Positions 14,438 to 22,639 of a stretch of 25,063 nucleotides of DNA are shown here, one piece after another. Under the pieces are notes generated by a model, which worked only from the letters and a program-made list of their open reading frames with translations, was not told the origin of the DNA and did not search any database. The position numbers and the translations under genes were made by a program. Within the stretch, counting starts at the first letter, position 1. The number at the start of each line of letters is the position of its first letter. Location: positions 1-25,063 of the forward strand of contig JBFXDI010000053.1 in NCBI GenBank assembly GCA_050181295.1, in the 5' to 3' direction. Origin of the DNA: JBFXDI01 sp050181295 (lineage in GTDB: Bacteria > Pseudomonadota > Alphaproteobacteria > Rhizobiales > Aestuariivirgaceae).

Positions 14438-16300
14438 CTAGCCGTCCAGCACCTCGCGCATCTTTGCCGCGAGCTGCTCGAGCGTGAACGGCTTCATCAG
14501 CAGCTTGGCGTCCGCATCCACCACGCCGTGGTGGACGACGGCGTTGCGCGTGTATCCCGTCGTGTAGAGCACCTTGAGGGCCGGCCGCTCCTTGAGCGCC
14601 CTCTCCGAGAGCTTGCGCCCGTTCATCTCCGGCATCACCACGTCGGTGAAGAGAAGCCCGATGTCCGGATGCTTGCCGAGCAGCTCGAGCGCCTGGGGTC
14701 CTGACGCCGCATGGAGGACCGTGTAGCCGAGCTCGCGCAGCGAGGCGACCGTGAGCTGGCGCACCCGATCCTCGTCCTCCACGACGAGCACGATCTCGCC
14801 CCGGTTTGCGGCGGCGGGCTGGGCCGGCGGGGTCGGCGCGGGCATATCCTCGGCTCCCAGGTAGCGCGGGAAGTACATCTTCACCGCCGTTCCCTGGCCG
14901 ACCTCGGAATAGATCTTCACGTGGCCACCCGACTGCTTGACGAAGCCGTAGACCTGGGAGAGGCCGAGACCGGTTCCCTTGCCCGTCCCCTTGGTCGTGA
15001 AGAAGGGATCGAAGGCCCGCGCCAGCACATCGCCGCTCATGCCGTGGCCCGTGTCGCTCACCGCCACCAGTACATACTGGCCCGCCTGCACCTCCGCGTG
15101 GATCGAGGCATAGGCCTCGTCGAGATAGGCGTTGCCGGTCTCGATGGTGAGCTTGCCGCCCTCGGGCATGGCGTCGCGCGCGTTCACGCACAGATTGAGG
15201 ATCGCGTTCTCGAGCTGGCCTGCATCGGCATGAGACTTCCAGAGACCGCCGGCGAGCACGGTCTCGAGCGAGAACTGCTCGCCCAGGGTGCGGCGCAGGA
15301 GGTCCGACATGTCGGTCACGAGGCGGTTGACGTCGAGCACGGCCGGCATGAGCGCCTGCTGACGCGAGAAGGCGAGGAGCCGGGTGGTCAGGGTCGCTGC
15401 GCGATGAGCGCCCTCGAGCGCGCCTTCGATGAAGCGGCCGACATCCATGTCGCCCTTGGCCAGCCGCTTCTGGACGAGATTGAGGCCGCTGATCACCACG
15501 GCGAGCATGTTGTTGAAGTCGTGCGCGACGCCCGCGGTAAGATGACCGATGGCCTCCATCTTCTGCATCTGGCGATTCTGCTGCTCCGCCGCCTCCCGCG
15601 CCGTCGTCTCCTTCAGCAGGCTGTTGTAGGCCGTTGTGGTTTCGTCGCGCGCGGCCACCAGCTCCCGCATGGAGCGGCGGATCGATGCGATGGCGGAGAA
15701 GGCGAGCAGCAGCACGGCGGCGATCGCCGTCAGCGAGACGACCTGCAGCGCTCTGGCCGTCCTGTCGGCACGCGCCAGCCGCTCGCCCAGGAGTCTGTCC
15801 TCCTCGGCCCGCATGCGCGAGACGATGTCGCGGATGCGGGTCATCGCTTCCTTGCCCTTGCCGGAGCGGATGATGACGCGGCCGACGTCGGCTTCGCCCG
15901 CCCGCATGCGCGCAATGCCTTCCGCGAGCAGGGCGAGGCGCTGCTCGGCGACATCGCGGAGCATGTTCAGCGCGCGCACCTGGTCCGGGTTGTCCGCTAT
16001 CTCCTTGCCGAGCGCGTCCAGCTCGGGCCTGAGCGGCGCGATGGCTTCCGTGTAGGGCTCGAGATAGCTCTCCTCGCCCGTCAGCAGGTAGCCGCGCTGG
16101 CCCGTCTCGGCGTCCTGTATCAGCGACAGGACGCGGGAAAGGCTCGCCTCCACCCCAAGGGTGTGGCGCACGGATTCGTTGTTGTCGCGCTGGCGCTCGA
16201 CCAGCCACGCGGTGGCGCCGAGCACGAGGAAGAGAACCGCGAAGCCCGCGACGATGGTGAAGAGATGCGCCGAGAGCGTTGTGCGCCGTTCGCCGTCCAT
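14438..16300 (-). CDS. CHASE3 hybrid sensor histidine kinase with C-terminal receiver
   Basis: This 620-residue membrane sensor kinase begins with a membrane segment (about 12-33). A periplasmic helical CHASE3-type domain follows, with the characteristic DAETGQRGYLLTGEESYLEPY at about 63-83. A second membrane segment lies at 187-206 and a coiled-coil linker leads to the dimerisation helix with phospho-acceptor His260 (GVAHDFNN). The ATPase domain has NLCVNARDAMP, SDTGHGM, FFTTKGTGKGTGLGL. The last 120 residues are a receiver domain with Asp553 and Lys603, so this is a hybrid kinase. No cognate regulator is adjacent, and its signal is unknown. It starts two bases after the DUF486 gene ends. 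Confidence 0.92.
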   Translation of the reverse strand: MDGERRTTLSAHLFTIVAGFAVLFLVLGATAWLVERQRDNNESVRHTLGVEASLSRVLSLIQDAETGQRGYLLTGEESYLEPYTEAIAPLRPELDALGKEIADNPDQVRALNMLRDVAEQRLALLAEGIARMRAGEADVGRVIIRSGKGKEAMTRIRDIVSRMRAEEDRLLGERLARADRTARALQVVSLTAIAAVLLLAFSAIASIRRSMRELVAARDETTTAYNSLLKETTAREAAEQQNRQMQKMEAIGHLTAGVAHDFNNMLAVVISGLNLVQKRLAKGDMDVGRFIEGALEGAHRAATLTTRLLAFSRQQALMPAVLDVNRLVTDMSDLLRRTLGEQFSLETVLAGGLWKSHADAGQLENAILNLCVNARDAMPEGGKLTIETGNAYLDEAYASIHAEVQAGQYVLVAVSDTGHGMSGDVLARAFDPFFTTKGTGKGTGLGLSQVYGFVKQSGGHVKIYSEVGQGTAVKMYFPRYLGAEDMPAPTPPAQPAAANRGEIVLVVEDEDRVRQLTVASLRELGYTVLHAASGPQALELLGKHPDIGLLFTDVVMPEMNGRKLSERALKERPALKVLYTTGYTRNAVVHHGVVDADAKLLMKPFTLEQLAAKMREVLDG

Positions 16301-16302
16301 GG

Positions 16303-16650
16303 CTAGAACTTCTTGAACACGAAGAAGGCTCCGAGCGCGATCAGAGCAAAGCCGACGGCGTAGTTCCAGCGGAAATCCTCGCCCAGATAGAGCACGGAGA
16401 AGACGGCGAAGACAGCGAGCGTCACCACCTCCTGGATGGTTTTCAGCTGTGCCGTCGTGTAGACGGCTGATCCGTAGCGGTTGGCCGGCACCGCGAAGCA
16501 GTATTCGATGAGGGCTATGCCCCAGCTCGCCAGGATCGCGAGGATCAGAGGCGAGGACTTGTACTTGAGATGCCCGTACCAGGCGAAGGTCATGAAGACG
16601 TTCGAGCAGACGAGCAGCAGGATCGGCAGGGTAGCGGCGGGAAGGGTCAT
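16303..16650 (-). CDS. DUF486 family small membrane protein (DMT superfamily)
   Basis: The 115-residue product has four hydrophobic helices. Sequence landmarks such as FMTFAWYGHLKYK, SWGIALIEYCFAVPANRYG, QLKTIQEVVTL and LGEDFRWNYAVGFALI are those of the DUF486 (COG3169) family, a half-size relative of drug/metabolite transporters whose role is unknown. I used the ATG at 16650; an earlier in-frame start at 16692 adds residues that do not fit a membrane segment. It is the first gene of a two-gene unit, with its stop only two bases before the histidine kinase start, so the two are probably co-translated. Confidence 0.85.
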   Translation of the reverse strand: MTLPAATLPILLLVCSNVFMTFAWYGHLKYKSSPLILAILASWGIALIEYCFAVPANRYGSAVYTTAQLKTIQEVVTLAVFAVFSVLYLGEDFRWNYAVGFALIALGAFFVFKKF

Positions 16651-16725
16651 GGACACGCAGGGATGCTCAGGAAGGAGCCTGCTTCCTAGCACGCCGGCCT
16701 CGCGTCTCCAATCTCGCCAAGGCGT

Positions 16726-17640
16726 TTACAACTCGAGCTCGCCCGACATGACGGGGATGGCCTGGCCGGCGACCCGGACGGCCGTGAGCCTTGGCCCTTC
16801 GACGTCCGCTTCCATCCAGAGGTCGCTCGGGCGGCCCATCTCGTAGCCCTGTTCCAGCCGGAAGCGGTTGGTGCCCTCGTCCAAGGCGCCGGACGCCAGG
16901 AGCTGGCCCGCGAGGATGGCCGTGGCCGAGCCTGTTGCCGGGTCCTCCGGAATGCCGCCGCCCGGCGCCAGCATGCGGGCGCGGAAGGCAGTGTCGGCAT
17001 GATCGCCGCCGGGCGTGTAGAGATAGGCGCCGACGGTTCCCGATGCCTGCATCATCGCCGACCAGCCGGGCTCCGCCGGCTTGGCGCGGGAAAGCGCATC
17101 GCGGCTCGCGACGGGAATATAGAGGAAGCTCGGTCCGCCCGCGAAGTGGCCGGTGCGGTGGCCGCCGAAGCCGATCTCGGAAGGCTTAAGCCCGAGCGCC
17201 GCCGCGGCCTCGTTGGCCGCCGGAGCCGGCCCCTTCGCGGCATGCGGGATGACGGGCGCCGTGAACTGGGCGCGCGAGGCTCCCGCGATGCGCGTGACCT
17301 TGACCGGCACGAGGCCCGCCACCTCCTCCAGCCGGATTTCCGTCTCGAAGGGGCAGCCGGGCTTGCGGTCGCGCTCGGCGAGGAAGATGGCGCAGCCCAC
17401 GGTCGGGTGGCCGGCGAACGGGATCTCCGCGCCGGGAAAGAAGATGCGCACGCTCGCCGTGTTGGCGGAGTCCCTGGGCTTGCGGACGAAGATCGTCTCT
17501 GAGAGATTGAACTCGCGCGTGATCGTCTGCATCTCCTCGGTGGTGAGATCATCCGCATCCAGCACCACGGCCAGCGGGTTGCCGCCGAACTTCCGGTCCG
17601 TGAAGACGTCGAGCGTGTGGAAGCTGTAGCGCCGCGTCAC
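16726..17640 (-). CDS. PhzF family isomerase/epimerase-like protein
   Basis: The 304-residue protein belongs to the PhzF family (diaminopimelate-epimerase fold), whose best-known member isomerises a phenazine precursor. The catalytic Glu is present as Glu48 in NLSETIFV. The glycine-rich motifs GHPTVG (77-82) and DPATGSA (233-239) that hold the substrate carboxylates are also present. No other phenazine genes are near, so phenazine synthesis is unlikely; most family members have no known substrate. The start is a GTG that overlaps the stop of the von Willebrand A gene in the string GTGA, implying coupled translation. That pairing is unusual and gives no obvious metabolic clue. Confidence 0.9.
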   Translation of the reverse strand: MTRRYSFHTLDVFTDRKFGGNPLAVVLDADDLTTEEMQTITREFNLSETIFVRKPRDSANTASVRIFFPGAEIPFAGHPTVGCAIFLAERDRKPGCPFETEIRLEEVAGLVPVKVTRIAGASRAQFTAPVIPHAAKGPAPAANEAAAALGLKPSEIGFGGHRTGHFAGGPSFLYIPVASRDALSRAKPAEPGWSAMMQASGTVGAYLYTPGGDHADTAFRARMLAPGGGIPEDPATGSATAILAGQLLASGALDEGTNRFRLEQGYEMGRPSDLWMEADVEGPRLTAVRVAGQAIPVMSGELEL

Positions 17641-19319
17641 GGCAGCTTCACCTCAGCACGCTGGCCGGGCTCGACGGTCACCGTCGCCTCGCCGATCGTC
17701 TCGCCGTTCGAGAGCTTCGCCTTCACGTGGTAGCTGCCGGCCTTGGCGGCTGCGTTGAAGGTCGGCTCATATTTGGTCGTGAGCAGCGTGCGCTCGCCGG
17801 TGAGATCGAGCTCGCCGTCATAGACCTCGATCACCTCCGCGCCTTGCGCGTTGACCGCCAGGAAGCCGGCATTGGCGATGATCCGCGCCACCGTCTCCTT
17901 GCCCGGCTCGACATGCACCTGCTGCTCGGCCTTCGCGAGGCCCGAGGTGAAGACGACGACATAGTCGCCCGCGGGCAGGTCGAAGCGCGACTGGGCATCG
18001 TACTTGGTGGTGACGCTCTCGCGCGTGCCGTCGATGGAGCTGCCGCCCTTCTGGACCTCGAAGACCGCGTCGCGCTTGAACTCGGGGCCGCCTTCCGCGA
18101 AGAGCGCGATCGCCGTCAGCACGCCCGAGCCGGCGATAAGAGCCTGCTCCAGGATCTGGCCCGCCACGACCTCGAGCGACGCCTCGACGCTCGCCTCGCC
18201 CACCGTCATCTTCACGCTGTTGGAGCCCGCCGGCAGCAGCGCCTCGACGCTGCGGCCGTAAAGCGTGCTGAGCTGGTTGCCGGCCGCGTCCCGGAACTCC
18301 CAGGATGTCGAGTCCGCCACCGGTGTCTCGGCGTCGCGCCTGCCCTCCAGGCGGACGAGGCCGGCGTTGAGGTCCACATCGAGCTGGACAGGCTGGCCGC
18401 TCGCGATGCTCAACGGCAGTTCCACCTTGGCGAGGCTCGCGGCCACCTTCAGCACATACTGGCCGGGCGCCAGCTCCAGCTTCAGGTCGCGTCCGTACTC
18501 GGTGCGCACCCACTCGCCGGCGGTGCCGTCGGCGAGCGCGCGATAAAATTCCCAGTTGGCGGTGTCGAATTTTTCCGGCAGCTCCGCGCCGGGCGCCAGG
18601 CGCGCATGGCCCGTGAAGGTGTAGGGGCTGGGCTCCGGCGCCGGCGGCGGCTCCGCGGGCGCGCCGCTCTGGGCCGCGACCACGGTGCGGCCCAGCGCCT
18701 CCTCCAGTTCCTCGGCGTTGTCGGCGGTCAGCGAAAGGCCGCCGGTGCGGTCCGCGAGGCACTGGAGCTGGGCGCGCGCGCCCTCATCGTCGATGCCGAA
18801 CCCCACCGTGTGGACAGTGAGCCCTATGCCGTTGCGCTCGAGCTCTTCCGCCACCGCGCAAGGGTCCTGGTTGCATGTCTCGATGCCATCGGAAACGAGG
18901 ATGATGGTCGATTCCTTCTCCGTGTAGCGCAGCGCCTCCGCCGCCTCGCGCACCGCGGCGGTCATGGGCGTCATGCCCTTGGGGAAGAGGCCGTTGACCG
19001 CGGCCATGAAGGCGCCCGGATCGAGCGGGCCGGGCTCCAGCATCACCTCGATGTCGCCGCAGTTGCCCTTCTCGCGATGCCCGTAGACGACGAGGCCGAG
19101 CTCGTCCTGGGGGCGCCAGCGGGCCACGATGCCGGCCACCGTCTCGCGCGCGATGTCGATCTTCACCCGCCCGTTGATCTTGCCCCACATGGAGCCCGAG
19201 GCGTCGAGCACCAGGATGACGCGGACGCCCGGCTTTTCCTCCGCCTGCGCGGAAAGGACCGTCCCGAGCAGGAGGCATAGCCCGAGTGCCGCGAGCGCAA
19301 GGCGCAAAGCCGATCGCAT
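17637..19319 (-). CDS. Exported von Willebrand factor A domain protein with four C-terminal repeats
   Basis: The 560-residue precursor has a signal peptide (1 to about 26, cleavage near AQA). A von Willebrand A domain follows at about 31-212, with the metal-binding MIDAS residues DASGS (39-43), Thr117 and Asp144 (VSDGIE). After a Pro-rich linker (222-231) come four related segments at about 235-323, 324-402, 403-488 and 489-560. Each pairs a Tyr-containing strand (EYG, LYG, KYD, KYE) with an AG/PAG turn and a closing V-x-PGQ/AGQ-like strand, as in small beta-sandwich domains. Such proteins usually bind other proteins at the cell surface or periplasm. GGGGGAG lies close upstream of the ATG at 19319. 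An earlier in-frame start at 19358 is unlikely because it adds a non-signal extension. Confidence 0.85.
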   Translation of the reverse strand: MRSALRLALAALGLCLLLGTVLSAQAEEKPGVRVILVLDASGSMWGKINGRVKIDIARETVAGIVARWRPQDELGLVVYGHREKGNCGDIEVMLEPGPLDPGAFMAAVNGLFPKGMTPMTAAVREAAEALRYTEKESTIILVSDGIETCNQDPCAVAEELERNGIGLTVHTVGFGIDDEGARAQLQCLADRTGGLSLTADNAEELEEALGRTVVAAQSGAPAEPPPAPEPSPYTFTGHARLAPGAELPEKFDTANWEFYRALADGTAGEWVRTEYGRDLKLELAPGQYVLKVAASLAKVELPLSIASGQPVQLDVDLNAGLVRLEGRRDAETPVADSTSWEFRDAAGNQLSTLYGRSVEALLPAGSNSVKMTVGEASVEASLEVVAGQILEQALIAGSGVLTAIALFAEGGPEFKRDAVFEVQKGGSSIDGTRESVTTKYDAQSRFDLPAGDYVVVFTSGLAKAEQQVHVEPGKETVARIIANAGFLAVNAQGAEVIEVYDGELDLTGERTLLTTKYEPTFNAAAKAGSYHVKAKLSNGETIGEATVTVEPGQRAEVKLP

Positions 19320-19338
19320 GTCGTTCTCCCCCACAGAC

Positions 19339-19380
19339 CCGCGCCCGCCAAGGACCATGCCACGGGCGGCTCGGGCGCGG
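19339..19380 (-). terminator. GC-rich stem-loop after tyrC
   Basis: CCGCGCCCG (19339-19347) pairs perfectly with CGGGCGCGG (19372-19380), leaving a 24-base loop, 12 bases beyond the tyrC stop on the minus strand. No T-run follows, so this is at best a Rho-dependent or pausing site; chance is possible in such GC-rich DNA. Confidence 0.3.
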
Positions 19381-19391
19381 CAAGCGGGGTG

Positions 19392-20312
19392 TCAGGAGCC
19401 GTGCGGGCGGCCGAAATCGGGGGCGGCCGTGTCCTGGCCGGCGGCGATGATGCCGCGGCGGATTTCCCGCGAGCGTGTGAAGAGCGTTTCCAGCGCCGCA
19501 CCGTCGCCGAAGCGGATGGCGCGCTGCAGCGCCGTCAGGTCCTCGGTGAAGCGCCCGAGCATCTCCAGCACCGCCGTCCGGTTGTTGAGGAAGACGTCCC
19601 GCCACATCACGGGATCGGAGGCCGCGATGCGCGTGAAGTCGCGGAAGCCGCCGGCCGAATACTTGATCACCTCGGACTTCGTCACCTCCTCCAGATGCGC
19701 GGCGGTCGAGACGATGTTGTAGGCGATGAGGTGGGGCAGGTGGCTGACGATGGCGAGCACCATGTCGTGATGCTCCGGCGTCATGGTCTCCACGTTCGAT
19801 CCGCAGGCGCGCCAGAAGGCCAAGAGCTTCTCGACCGCCTCCCTGTCGCTGTCGGGAACGGGCGTGATCACGCACCAGCGATTGGCGAAGAGTTCCGCGA
19901 AGCCCGCGTCGGGACCGGAATGCTCGGTGCCGGCGATGGGATGGCCGGGGATGAAGTGGACCCCTTGTGGCACATGCGGCGCCACGTCCGCGACCACGGC
20001 CGCCTTCACCGAGCCGACATCGGTGAGGATCGCGCCGGGCTTGAGCGCCGGGGCCATCTCGGCGGCGAGCGGCCCGCAGGCGCCGACCGGCACGCAGAGG
20101 ATGACGAGGTCGGCATCCTTGACCGCCCCGGCCGCCGTTTCGTGCATGCTGTCGCAGAGGCCGAGTTCCATGGCGCGGTCGCGCGTCTTCTGGCTCTTGG
20201 CGTAGCCCGCGATGTGGCCGGCAAGTCTGGCGCGCCGCATGATATGGCTGAGCGATGAGCCGATGAGGCCGATGCCGATGAGGGCGACGCGCTGGAACAT
20301 GGGATCGCTCAT
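19392..20312 (-). CDS. tyrC: Prephenate/arogenate dehydrogenase (tyrosine pathway)
   Basis: This enzyme oxidatively decarboxylates arogenate or prephenate in tyrosine synthesis using NAD(P). The 306-residue product has an N-terminal nucleotide-binding fold (ALIGIGLIGSS, 10-20), followed by the family motif GHPIAGTEHSG (123-133) that contacts the substrate, and a helical C-terminal dimer domain with SHLPHLIAYN and GGFRDFTRIA. There is no ACT or chorismate mutase domain. The ATG at 20312 overlaps the hisC stop as ATGA, so the two are co-translated. Pairing with an aromatic/histidinol-phosphate aminotransferase is common in alphaproteobacteria. Cyclohexadienyl activity (both substrates) is likely, but preference cannot be read. 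Confidence 0.92.
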   Translation of the reverse strand: MSDPMFQRVALIGIGLIGSSLSHIMRRARLAGHIAGYAKSQKTRDRAMELGLCDSMHETAAGAVKDADLVILCVPVGACGPLAAEMAPALKPGAILTDVGSVKAAVVADVAPHVPQGVHFIPGHPIAGTEHSGPDAGFAELFANRWCVITPVPDSDREAVEKLLAFWRACGSNVETMTPEHHDMVLAIVSHLPHLIAYNIVSTAAHLEEVTKSEVIKYSAGGFRDFTRIAASDPVMWRDVFLNNRTAVLEMLGRFTEDLTALQRAIRFGDGAALETLFTRSREIRRGIIAAGQDTAAPDFGRPHGS

Positions 20313-21415
20313 GCGCCACCGCCCATGAATTCCTGGAGCGCCTTGACGAGCGCCCGGTTCGCCTCCTCGCTGCCGACGGTGATGCGGAGCGCGCCCGGCA
20401 GCCCGTAGCCTTCCATGCGCCTCAGGATCAGTCCGCGCTCGGAGAGGAAGGCGTCGGCGGCCGCCGCCCCGCGTCCGTTCGTCGGGAAATGCGCCAGGAT
20501 GAAGTTGCCGACGCTCGGCGTGACCTTGAGCCCGATCCTCTCGAGCTCCGCCGTGAGCCACGGAAGCCACCGGTCGTTGTGCGCGACGGCGGCCTCCACA
20601 TGCTCTGTGTCGGCGATGGCCGCCGCGCCGGCGGCGATGGCCGGGGCGGAGACGTTGAACGGGCCTCTTATGCGGTTCAGGACGTCGGCCACCGCGGGCG
20701 GGCAATAGGCCCAGCCGAGGCGAAGCCCCGCGAGCCCATAGACCTTCGAGAGCGTGCGCGTCATCACGACGTTGGAGGACGTGGCGACCAGCTCGATGCC
20801 GGACTCGTAGTCGTTGCGGCGCACATATTCTGCATAGGCCGCGTCCAGCACCAGAAGGCAGCCGGCGGGGAGGCCGCCATGCAGCCGCTTCACCTCATCG
20901 AAGGGGATGTAGGTGCCGGTCGGGTTGTTGGGATTGGCGAGGAACACGATTTTCGTGCGCGGCGACACGAGCTTCAGGAACGCATCGACATCGGCCGTGA
21001 GGTTCGTCTCCTCGGCGACGCGGGCGGTCGCGCCGTTCGACTGGATGGCGATCGGATAGACGAGGAAGCCGTGGCGGGAATAGATCGCCTCATCGCCGGG
21101 GCCGAGATAGGCGTGGGAGATGAGCTGCAGAAGCTCGTCGGAGCCCGCGCCGCAGACGATGCGGTCGGGGTTCAGCCCGTGGCGCTGGGCCACCGCCTCG
21201 CGCAGCCGCGCGGCGGCGCCGTCGGGATAGTAGTGGAGCGCATCGGCCAGCTCGCCATAGGCGGCGACGGCCCTGGGGCTCGGGCCGAGCGGGCCCTCGT
21301 TGGAGGAGAGCTTGTAGGTCTTCACCCCCTTCGCCGCGCTGCTCTTTCCCGGCACATAGGGCGCGATGTCGAGGATTCCGGCCTTGGGACGCGGACCTTC
21401 CGAGGGCTCAGCCAT
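20309..21415 (-). CDS. hisC: Histidinol-phosphate / aromatic amino acid aminotransferase
   Basis: A pyridoxal-phosphate fold type I aminotransferase of 368 residues. The cofactor Lys224 lies in TLSKVYGLAGLRLG, the Asn/Pro motif NPNNPTG is at 161-167, and Asp191 in VLDAAYAEY contacts the cofactor ring. The sequence is of the HisC type, which converts imidazole acetol phosphate to histidinol phosphate. Members placed beside tyrC often also, or mainly, transaminate prephenate or aromatic keto acids. The ATG at 21415 has AAGGGGAAG just upstream; a longer frame to 21505 lacks such a site. It leads a two-gene unit with tyrC and is divergent from tRNA-Thr. Confidence 0.9.
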   Translation of the reverse strand: MAEPSEGPRPKAGILDIAPYVPGKSSAAKGVKTYKLSSNEGPLGPSPRAVAAYGELADALHYYPDGAAARLREAVAQRHGLNPDRIVCGAGSDELLQLISHAYLGPGDEAIYSRHGFLVYPIAIQSNGATARVAEETNLTADVDAFLKLVSPRTKIVFLANPNNPTGTYIPFDEVKRLHGGLPAGCLLVLDAAYAEYVRRNDYESGIELVATSSNVVMTRTLSKVYGLAGLRLGWAYCPPAVADVLNRIRGPFNVSAPAIAAGAAAIADTEHVEAAVAHNDRWLPWLTAELERIGLKVTPSVGNFILAHFPTNGRGAAAADAFLSERGLILRRMEGYGLPGALRITVGSEEANRALVKALQEFMGGGA

Positions 21416-21499
21416 GGTCTTCCCCTTGAAAACAGCGCCTGCGATAGCGCCGGGGGCGGGCGGGCGCAACCCCGATGCCCCGCATGTCCGGCCGGGCAG

Positions 21500-21528
21500 T
21501 TGCAAAGCGGGGACTTTGCCGTTATCTC
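21500..21528 (+). promoter_or_regulatory. Promoter of tRNA-Thr
   Basis: A -35 TTGCAA (21500-21505) and a -10 TATCTC (21523-21528) are 17 bases apart, with the tRNA beginning 39 bases beyond the -10. The -10 match is modest. Confidence 0.45.
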
Positions 21529-21567
21529 AAGGGCGCATGCCGGCTCGCCTTTGAGCCGCCGCCCTTA

Positions 21568-21643
<76 letters not shown>

Positions 21644-21676
21644 TTCTCGCTAGCTTCTTCGCCTCCGAACCACACT

Positions 21677-21773
21677 TGTCATCCCGGATCGGCGGAGCCG
21701 AGTCGGGATCCGCCAGCCGCCGCTCATGCGCTTCCGATCCCCGACAGCCGCTCACGCGGCTTCCGGGATGACA
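21677..21773. repeat. Dispersed inverted-repeat element
   Basis: The ends TGTCATCCCGGA (21677-21688) and TCCGGGATGACA (21762-21773) are perfect 12-base inverted copies enclosing 73 GC-rich bases with smaller internal hairpins. Elements bounded by GTCATCCCGG are frequent between genes in Hyphomicrobiales. No coding frame is evident inside it. Confidence 0.6.
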
Positions 21774-21805
21774 GGACGAATAAAGAGTGGTTGCTGAGCA
21801 GCTCG

Positions 21806-21912
21806 CTAGTCCGTCCGCAGCATCCTCGCCGGCTTGGTGTCGAGGGCCCGCCAGATGATGAAGAGGCCGGCGGCGACCGCGAATCCAAGTGTTCGGATGA
21901 GCCTTGTCAGCC
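21806..21912 (-). pseudogene. Remnant 3' end of an FtsX-like permease gene
   Basis: On the minus strand this fragment reads about 35 codons, including VAAGLFIIWRALDTKPARML and then RTD and a stop. The last 34 residues of the intact permease gene starting at 23332 contain VAAGLFTTWRALDAKPARIL followed by RTE and a stop. By eye the DNA is about 79 percent identical over some 75 bases. Similarity fades near 21912, just before the palindrome in front of vapB. No start or upstream body is present, so it cannot be functional. It is in the same orientation as the intact gene, 1.4 kb away, with the vapBC cassette between. Confidence 0.8.
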
Positions 21913-21937
21913 TAGCTCCAATGATATATATCATTGG
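21904..21937 (+). promoter_or_regulatory. vapBC promoter with 20-bp palindromic operator
   Basis: CCAATGATATATATCATTGG at 21918-21937 is a perfect palindrome. A -35 TTGTCA (21904-21909) and a -10 TATATC (21927-21932), 17 bases apart, place the -10 inside it. VapB-VapC complexes usually repress their own promoter, so this is the likely operator. AGAGG (21949-21953) serves as the ribosome site of vapB. Confidence 0.75.
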
Positions 21938-21959
21938 TATCTATCGTTAGAGGCGCGGT

Positions 21960-22208
21960 ATGAGTGAAATCGGAACAGGAAAGCTCTTCAAGCATGGTAG
22001 GAGCCAGGCGCTGCGGCTTCCCAAGGAGTTTCGACTTCCGGGCAAGGAGGTACGCCTGCGCAGGGAAGGCGCGAACATCGTGATCGAGCCCACGGAGTTC
22101 GATGTTGATGCGTGGCTCGCGGGTCTCGATCGGTACAGGGACGTGCCGTTCATGGAGGAGGGCAGGGAGCAGCCGTCCATGCCCGACGACGACGTCTCGC
22201 TCGATTGA
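21960..22208 (+). CDS. vapB: VapB-type antitoxin (AbrB/VagC DNA-binding fold)
   Basis: This 82-residue antitoxin should bind and neutralise VapC and repress the operon. The first 45 residues form an AbrB/SpoVT-like swapped-hairpin DNA-binding domain, with the VagC-type pattern KLFKHGRSQALRLPKEFRLPGKEV and then IVIEPTEF. The C-terminal part is acidic (DVDAW, EEG, DDDVSLD) and would wrap the toxin. AGAGG lies six bases before the ATG. Its stop overlaps the vapC start in TGATG. The region just upstream is much richer in A and T than the surrounding chromosome, consistent with acquired DNA. Confidence 0.92.
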   Translation: MSEIGTGKLFKHGRSQALRLPKEFRLPGKEVRLRREGANIVIEPTEFDVDAWLAGLDRYRDVPFMEEGREQPSMPDDDVSLD

Positions 22209-22639
22209 TGATCTGCCTCGATACCAATGCGGCCATCGCTATCCTGAGAGGCAAGCCGCCAGCACTTCTGGATCGCGTGAGAGTGGAGGCGCCGAGGAAC
22301 GAGCTTGCCCTTTCGGCTATCGCTCTTTTCGAACTGCAGTACGGCGTTGCGAAGAGCCCGAGGCGGATGGAGAACGCGGAGCGGCTCAAGCTGTTCCTGC
22401 GCGCTCCAATCGCGATCCTGCCCTTCGATGCAGAGGACGCAGAAGAGGCTGGGGATATTCGCGCGGAGCTGCAGCGAAAGGGCAAGCCGATCGGTCCTTA
22501 CGACCTGCTGATCGCCGCCCAAGCTCGACGGCGCAGCGCGCTTCTCGTCACCGCCAACACGCGCGAGTTCTCCCGCGTGCCGAAGCTGATGATCGAGAAT
22601 TGGGAAAAGGCCACTCTACCTCGCCCTGAGAATCGGTGA
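22208..22639 (+). CDS. vapC: VapC-type PIN domain ribonuclease toxin
   Basis: VapC toxins are metal-dependent RNases that stop translation by cutting RNA, often tRNA or rRNA loops. The 143-residue product is a complete PIN domain: Asp5 in CLDTNAAI, Glu42 in ALFELQYGV, Asp99 in GPYDLLIAAQA, and the fourth position Asn117 in VTANTREFSRV, as in many active VapC proteins. The ATG overlaps the vapB stop (TGATG), so toxin output follows antitoxin translation. No truncation is seen, so the pair looks intact. Its RNA target cannot be inferred from sequence. Confidence 0.94.
   Translation: MICLDTNAAIAILRGKPPALLDRVRVEAPRNELALSAIALFELQYGVAKSPRRMENAERLKLFLRAPIAILPFDAEDAEEAGDIRAELQRKGKPIGPYDLLIAAQARRRSALLVTANTREFSRVPKLMIENWEKATLPRPENR

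Noticed and set aside
16726..17640. Phenazine biosynthesis cluster
   Set aside because: Only a PhzF-family gene is present, and no other phenazine genes flank it. Most PhzF-like proteins are unrelated to phenazines.
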